Shown here: piece after piece, positions 31,228 to 35,846 of the stretch
Numbering within the stretch: the stretch's first letter is position 1
Layout: each line of letters opens with the position of its first letter
NCBI GenBank assembly: GCA_012184525.1
Contig: WOFQ01000127.1
Location: 1-35,846 of the forward strand
DNA length: 35,846 nucleotides
Source: Xenoacremonium recifei
Lineage: Eukaryota; Ascomycota; Sordariomycetes; Hypocreales; Nectriaceae
Direction: 5' to 3'
The notes under the pieces: generated by a model
What the model was told of the DNA's origin: nothing
Database searches by the model: none
What the model saw: only the letters and a program-made list of their open reading frames with translations
Translations under genes and position numbers: made by a program

Positions 31228-31470
31228 ACGCTCGAAGTTGGCCGCGCGATTACGCACCTTTTATTTGATCCGATGACTACTCCGTAGCTCTCGGTCTTCT
31301 ATCGATATTAGACTTCTGAACTTGGATATACCTGCTCTACCGCCTGCTATCGAGAGTTAGTTGACCGAGACTGTCTCATGAAGTACTACAGTAGCTACTC
31401 TAGTTGTGGTGTATGGATTGTGGAAGATGGAAAGGGGATGCTAAAGGATATGTATCGGGCAAACTCATGA
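31228..31470 (+). pseudogene. Decayed C-terminal tail of the WD40 gene
   Basis: Beyond TAG 31225 the frame continues with TLEVGRAITHLLFDP. After a frame change come LLNLDIPALPPAIES-stop-LTETV and, in the first frame again, YSSCGVWIVEDGKGML. These are the parts that follow the last WD40 repeat in fungal NACHT-WD40 proteins. The stop after PAIES fits CAG>TAG. The tail shows the protein was once longer and its repeat region was captured together with this end. Confidence 0.65.
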
Positions 31471-32069
31471 CCCCGGACCACGCAGTAGAGTCACCGCGCC
31501 CACACAATAATTGGGACAACTGCTAAATATCGCACCGGCGTAGGCCTCACGAAGAAATATATGATCGGTTTGAAAAACGGCCAGCTTCTTCAAATTGATA
31601 TTGCCGGCTACACGCTGCCAGCGCTAAAAGAGCCTGAAGCTCGAGCTTTAGTTATTTTATCTACTCTGTTGAGAAGAGCTGCTTCCAAGTCATAGAGGCA
31701 TGCATATGTAACTACGCTGGCTTCATACGAAACTTTCATCAACAAGGCGCAACGGGGGAGGTCTCGCAGGTGTGGCAGTTCCGCTTCAAGAAGGGTCATT
31801 CCGAGCTTCGATGCGAAGCCCCTAAGAAGAAAGAGGTCAATAGAGTCTTTTATAGTGAGGTGTTAGGGTTGGGGTTGAAGAAATATCTCCAAGTTTGTGT
31901 CTATCACATATGTGATCGAGACCCCACTATCGCATATATGATCCAGGCTCCACTATCACATATGTGATCTGTCTAAACTAGGTGATATAGACCCTGGTCC
32001 CTATCGCATATGTGATCGAGTCCCACTCCTGTCAAATATCAGAATCCCCTCTTAAACTCGTGATTCGTG
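31471..32069. other. Intergenic stretch with a 26-bp repeat cluster
   Basis: 31560-31850 reads coding-like in places (LKNGQLLQIDIAGYTL; FHQQGATGEVSQVWQFRFKK), but no family is recognised and stops interrupt it. 31903-32016 holds the palindromic repeats (listed separately). The remainder is the 3' flank of the minus-strand gene. Confidence 0.4.
31903..32016. repeat. Palindromic 26-bp tandem repeats
   Basis: ATCACATATGTGAT, a perfect 14-bp palindrome, occurs at 31903 and 31955. ATCGCATATATGAT at 31929 and ATCGCATATGTGAT at 32003 are variants. The spacing is 26, 26 and 48 bp; each unit continues with a GAGNCCCACT-like spacer. A worn unit (GGTGATATAGACCC) fills the 48-bp gap. Confidence 0.75.
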
Positions 32070-32825
32070 TCAACAATAATCCTCTTCCTCTTCTTCTCCT
32101 CTGCTATGCTCACTGTCATCATCGTCAATATCTTCATCATCTTCATGTTCATAGACAATAGATAGTTGGCGGACCAGTGTCGTCTCGGCATCATCATCGT
32201 CTCCTGTGACACTATCCAACTCCTCTATAAAGCCTGCTGGAGGTATAGAAATCCCGAGCAGTTCTGAGATGGATGTTTTCCGCAGGTTATATAGATCACC
32301 GTCTGTAGCCATCTGAACCCCAGGCACTCTCAAGTCCCTGGAAAGATCTTGGACACTATTGGCAAGAGGAAGGGGCTTCAGGACGGGCTGGACGATATGT
32401 GTATATGATGCCTCGCAGATTCCCAATAGGTCTGGAAGCTCGTCTGCAACAGCAACCGCCATAGCACGGAACTTATCCTCTTTCCTAACGCCATCGGAGG
32501 GACGAATCCTATTGTAGCATGTGAAGAGGCTCCTGGAGACAAAGACGTAACTGCCGGGGCCGAAGACGTCGGCCATGACGGTCAGCGGTCGCCAGGCATA
32601 GATCTTCTTGGCCAAGGTGCCTTCGGGAAAACCGAGCTCCCTGCTGAGATACTTGGCTATCCTTGTCGAGAGTGCCAAGCTCGTGTTGGCGCCTATGCCG
32701 TTCCTGGCAAGGAACTCTTCGATGTCTCCATTTGACTCTCCTGCAGACGGGCTCGACCAAAGATCCCATTTACGGACAAGCGACACCTTCATGTCGATGA
32801 GTCGAATGTCATCAATGGTTGACAT
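32070..32825 (-). CDS. Unknown acidic-tailed protein
   Basis: An intact single-exon frame of 251 residues from ATG 32825. No known domain is recognised. The N-terminal part (MSTIDDIRLIDMKVSLVRKW) and middle (AWRPLTVMADVFGPGSYVFVSR, KFRAMAVAVADELPDLLG) look globular with mixed helix and strand; the last 45 residues are strongly acidic (DDDDAETT, EHEDDEDIDDDDSEH, EEEEEDYC). There is no signal peptide or membrane helix. It is transcribed away from the recombinase-family gene at 33281 across a shared 455-bp region, so the pair may be co-regulated. The absence of RIP-like stops next to a copy with only one suggests both are young. Function unknown. Confidence 0.6.
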   Translation of the reverse strand: MSTIDDIRLIDMKVSLVRKWDLWSSPSAGESNGDIEEFLARNGIGANTSLALSTRIAKYLSRELGFPEGTLAKKIYAWRPLTVMADVFGPGSYVFVSRSLFTCYNRIRPSDGVRKEDKFRAMAVAVADELPDLLGICEASYTHIVQPVLKPLPLANSVQDLSRDLRVPGVQMATDGDLYNLRKTSISELLGISIPPAGFIEELDSVTGDDDDAETTLVRQLSIVYEHEDDEDIDDDDSEHSRGEEEEEDYC

Positions 32826-33280
32826 GCTCGAGCTGTCTTGCCGGACGGCGTGGGCCCTACATCCCTATTCTTCACCCGCACTTTCTGTGAAAGTGTAAAT
32901 CGCCCACTTCTGATTGGCTCATGACGCGTAGATCCTCTTTCATTTGAAAGAGGACGCAGCAGTTACCACCACCACCACCACCTACTTCATTTGAAAGTGG
33001 ACCATCCTACCTCCTTCCTCATTGGCTGTACTGCTTGGCTCCCCTGCTAAGCCATCATGTGTTTTGCTTTTTCCCATCGCCAAACCTTCAGCGTCAAGCA
33101 TCATGATATTAACAGTAATTTCGCTTATCACATCACACGAGTGCAAACGCGTTCCGTTCGCGTTCGGGGCAAACTACTTAAATTTTCATGCCTCGTATGA
33201 AAGAACTTTGCCTCCATAATTATTATTATCATCAGCGTCTATAGTGCCTACCTCATGAAAGTAGGATATAATACTTAGAT
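32826..33280. promoter_or_regulatory. Divergent promoter with hairpins and CCAAT boxes
   Basis: This is the shared upstream region of two divergent genes. Inverted repeats: CACTTTC-TGT-GAAAGTG (32879-32895); CCTCTTTCA-TT-TGAAAGAGG (32934-32953, perfect 9-bp arms); a related one with 7 of 9 arm pairs (32981-33000). ATTGG, the reverse of CCAAT, occurs near 32913 and 33022. An (ACC)n run lies at 32965-32981. The function of the hairpins is inferred. Confidence 0.5.
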
Positions 33281-35779
33281 ATGTCCTCACAAGCCACTCA
33301 ACTTGATGATACTGGGGAAATCGAACAGAGCGAGACAACCCCATGGCTACGACACACGCGTTAGCCAGAACTATTCCGCAACCGTCCACTGGGTATCATT
33401 GCTGCATCAGCCCAGCAGCCTGGCCGAGCATGGAACGAGGACTATTTTCTGGGTCAATGGCGAGACACGCAGATTTTCAGCCCAGCTACGAGCGAGGTCC
33501 AGCTGCGCATTATCCTTCGTGCTGTGGACCTGGTCGCTGACCGAGCTAAGTTCACACTTTCCCAGACATCATATAGAACCAGATGCTGGTTGAACACCTA
33601 CTGGAAAGATGAGTATTGGCCACATGAATTCAAAATCGTGGCCTGTCTAAAGCGATACATCGATATATGGAAGAGATTCATCTGCTTTATCTTCAGAGTC
33701 TTGCGGTTCACTCCGAAGCAACGACGGGGGATTTTCAACTTGGTATTTGGGCCAAATGAAGTTAAGATGATGCGGCACGTTCTAGACTTGGTCGCGGATA
33801 TCCAGCAGGAACCGGAAGACTCGAAAGACGGGTCAGGCGATGATGACGAAGACGTGGTTGGGGTAACTAGCGACGAAGACGATGAAGGGCAACTTGGAGA
33901 AGAAGAGGAAGAAGAGGAAGAAGAGGAAGAAGAGGAAGAAGAGGAAGAAGAGGAAGAAGAGGAAGAAGAAGACTACGATAGTGATGATGAGGATCCAAAA
34001 GGGAGTTCTCCGGCATTTAGCCTACCTTCTGGCACCTGGCTACAGCTATCTGAGGCTATATTTCAACTCTCGATGATGTTCTGGACATATCAAGAGCCGA
34101 CGTGGGACATGTCGTCCTCGGTACTCATTCATTACACAGCGGTACTAGGGATTCAGAGAAAATCCCTCGCGTTTTATCCACCACATCATTCATCTCCGAA
34201 GTTGGCCGCTCTCATGTGGATTGGCAGACTTTTGTTTCTCGAATACGCGCTTCCCGTCTATTCCTATGCCACCCTTGCCTTCCCCTGGCCATGCAGGACG
34301 GATTACCCGTGTCAAACTGACCGCATGGACTCGATACGGAAGAAATATCTGCTGCGAGGTTGTTATACTCCATTTGGGGAGATAATCGAGCTCAAGGCAT
34401 TTGCAAAGTCTATCGTAAAGCGGGAAGGCACTCCGGGGAATCTCTGTTGGGCTCCGGATGGCCACTCGTTTACTATTGGCGACAACAAGGTCATCCGGTT
34501 GGCCGATTTCTGTGAGACCTACCACAAGGTGGTAGCGCAAATTCAGCAACAGGTAGACGAGATGATGCTGGGCTGGGATCCGATCATCGACTTGTCTACC
34601 ATCCGGGACGGCTTGACCTACCGAAAGGCAGGCTGGTCATTCATTCAGAAACCCGAGAACAATCTGGTGGAAGTTTGGAAGACGTTATTATACAAGCTTC
34701 AGTTGTCCTCTTTTCGCGGAAAGCCTTTCGCAAAGGCAGGCCATTGGGAAGTTGACACCTGTAGCGCCTATCTCAATGCTGGTCTCGAACTGAATCAATC
34801 CGCCTTCTCCGCCTGCCACTTAACAGCCGGCCTGCCAGGTCGAGGTAGTGAGGTGACGAGTATCCGATATCGCAACTCAAAATTGACCATGCGAAATGTC
34901 TTTTTCTACGGCAATCGCATGATCGTTGTCATCAGCTATAATAAGGCCAGAGCATCGAACCATTACGCCTTTTACATCGTCCGCTTCCTTCCATCTGACC
35001 TCAGTCTAAGCCTCTTGAAATATCTTGCCATCGTGCGACCGGTATGGGAGTTCTTAGCCAAGCAAATGCATATCACGCGACACGAAAGCAAGGAATTTCT
35101 GTTCCTGGATCCTACCGGCAGAAGAAAGCATTTGAGCTCGACTCAAGCTTCAAGTGTCCTGAAGAATCTGACTCGGACCCTCGTCACGCCGTGGACGTTA
35201 TCTCTATACAGGCAAGCTGCCCTAGCCATTGCAAAGCGGTATTTGGTGAAGCTTGTTGAGAAGACAAACTTCTACTATCCCTCTGATACAAGCGATCCTA
35301 TACGGATGATTGCGGCTGGAGCAGGCCACCACCCTCGTATGTTGTTGACGACGTATGCGATTGACCGCGCTCTACCTGCAAGACTGCAGCCAGAGCTCCT
35401 TGAGATGTACCACCGACTATCCAACATGTGGCAAGAATGGAATCGAAGCTACTACCATGAGTACTATCTCAACTCGAAGCAAAGGCAGCAGGGCTCTCAT
35501 ACGCACGAAGGCAACACCTACAAGCGAGCAGCAGAACTTGAGAGTAAAGAACCAGCCCCGAAAAGACATAGGATTAATATGGATGACTTTGATGATGGTG
35601 ATGCCAGGGTTTATCACACGGATGGGTTTCTGTACAATGCTCAGCATCGAATTCTCATCTGCATCAAGTGCCAATCCATGATCCAGCCTGGACAAAAATC
35701 TATCTACGGCCACCTCAACGCCGTCCATCGCATCACCGGTGAGACATGCAAAGCATTAATGAATCATTTCAACTCCTAA
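33281..35779 (+). pseudogene. Tyrosine-recombinase-like protein with C-terminal OrsD-type finger (copy C)
   Basis: From ATG 33281 one frame of 832 codons runs to TAA 35777, broken once by TAG 33362 (HTR-W-PELFRNRP, TGG>TAG). GTG 33524 is only an internal open-frame start. Order: AWNEDYFLGQW leader, CWLNTYWKDEYW, FRVLRFTPKQRRGIF, an acidic linker with a GAA/GAG tract, the LAALMWIGRLLFLEYALP segment, then a recombinase-like core: GLPGRGSEVTSI (Arg521, Glu524), LYRQAALAI (Arg644), GHH (His683) and Tyr692 nine residues later, the spacing of the GHxxxxxTxxxY box. The end carries one finger, CIKCQSM...HLNAVH. The His of the usual HxxR box is not present. Copies A1 and B instead have fingers at the N-terminus. 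If it is read through or recently mutated, it may act on DNA; integrase activity is inferred. Confidence 0.75.
33891..33970 (+). repeat. GAA/GAG microsatellite in copy C
   Basis: A regular GAAGAAGAG repeat encodes about 25 Glu in the linker before the recombinase-like core. It sits at the same place as the tracts in copies A1 and B. Confidence 0.85.
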
Positions 35780-35846
35780 CCCAGCTGCGAGGCGAATCGA
35801 ACGTCAGATTCATTTGCAACCCCATACAAATGAAAAGTGCGCTAAT

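Noticed and set aside
31903..32016. CRISPR-like repeat array
   Set aside because: The sequence is eukaryotic, the repeats are tandem palindromes with related spacers, and there are too few units.
33303..33593. Separate 96-codon gene before copy C
   Set aside because: It is an alternative frame over the N-terminus of copy C, which reads from ATG 33281 in the frame that matches the family.
1..35846. Part of a Starship giant element
   Set aside because: NLRs and recombinase-like genes fit the cargo idea, but no DUF3435 captain and no element border could be recognised in this window.

Overview
The window reads as a filamentous ascomycete (Pezizomycotina) genome. Genes are split by short introns of about 46-130 bp with GT...AG (once GC...AG) borders and CTAAC/CTGAT-type branch sites. 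Domain types are typically fungal: HeLo and HeLo-like death domains, NACHT and NB-ARC NLRs, HNWD-like WD40 repeats, OrsD/DUF3505 fingers and a Tad1-type LINE. Many broken genes carry TGG>TAG, CAA>TAA or CAG>TAG stops, the changes expected from repeat-induced point mutation (RIP). It looks like an accessory or subtelomere-like compartment. The species cannot be named from the sequence.

Layout. 1-2653: two RIP-like relics of a large zinc-finger/tyrosine-recombinase-like family (OrsD/DUF3505 fingers, related to the N-terminal part of telomere-linked RecQ-like proteins). 3614-7058: a broken HeLo-NACHT-ankyrin-ZZ NLR. 7059-8477: AT-rich relic DNA. 8478-11095: a third recombinase-family relic, cut off by a full-length Tad1-like LINE (11096-about 16690, minus strand) whose two ORFs are both open. 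16721-20119: an NB-ARC/TPR NLR that looks intact (766 codons, three exons) lying exactly between two 25-bp inverted repeats that match at 24 positions; the right repeat sits at the point where a haemolysin-III/PAQR gene is cut off. 21219-22558: an intact three-exon gene of unknown function. 22598-about 23420: a decayed 3' end of the same LINE family. 23495-24929: a CAX-type Ca2+/H+ antiporter gene with one nonsense codon. 24930-26921: gene-free, with two identical 14-bp palindromes. 26922-28745: a HeLo-like/pseudokinase protein with an MLKL-like layout. 29041-31227: a catalytically complete protein kinase fused to four HNWD-like WD40 repeats, stopped by a RIP-like CAG>TAG, with its decayed tail behind it. 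32070-32825 and 33281-35779: a divergent pair, an unknown acidic protein and an almost intact recombinase-family gene with one TGG>TAG stop.

Taken together, four genes have architectures used in fungal immunity, allorecognition or programmed cell death (two NLRs, a HeLo-like pseudokinase, a kinase-WD40). They sit among four copies of a recombinase-like family and two generations of LINE. The strongest candidate for something undescribed is the NLR bracketed by terminal inverted repeats, which may be a mobile immune-receptor cassette. Next are the recombinase-like gene with its permuted zinc finger, and the kinase joined to NLR-type WD40 sensor repeats.
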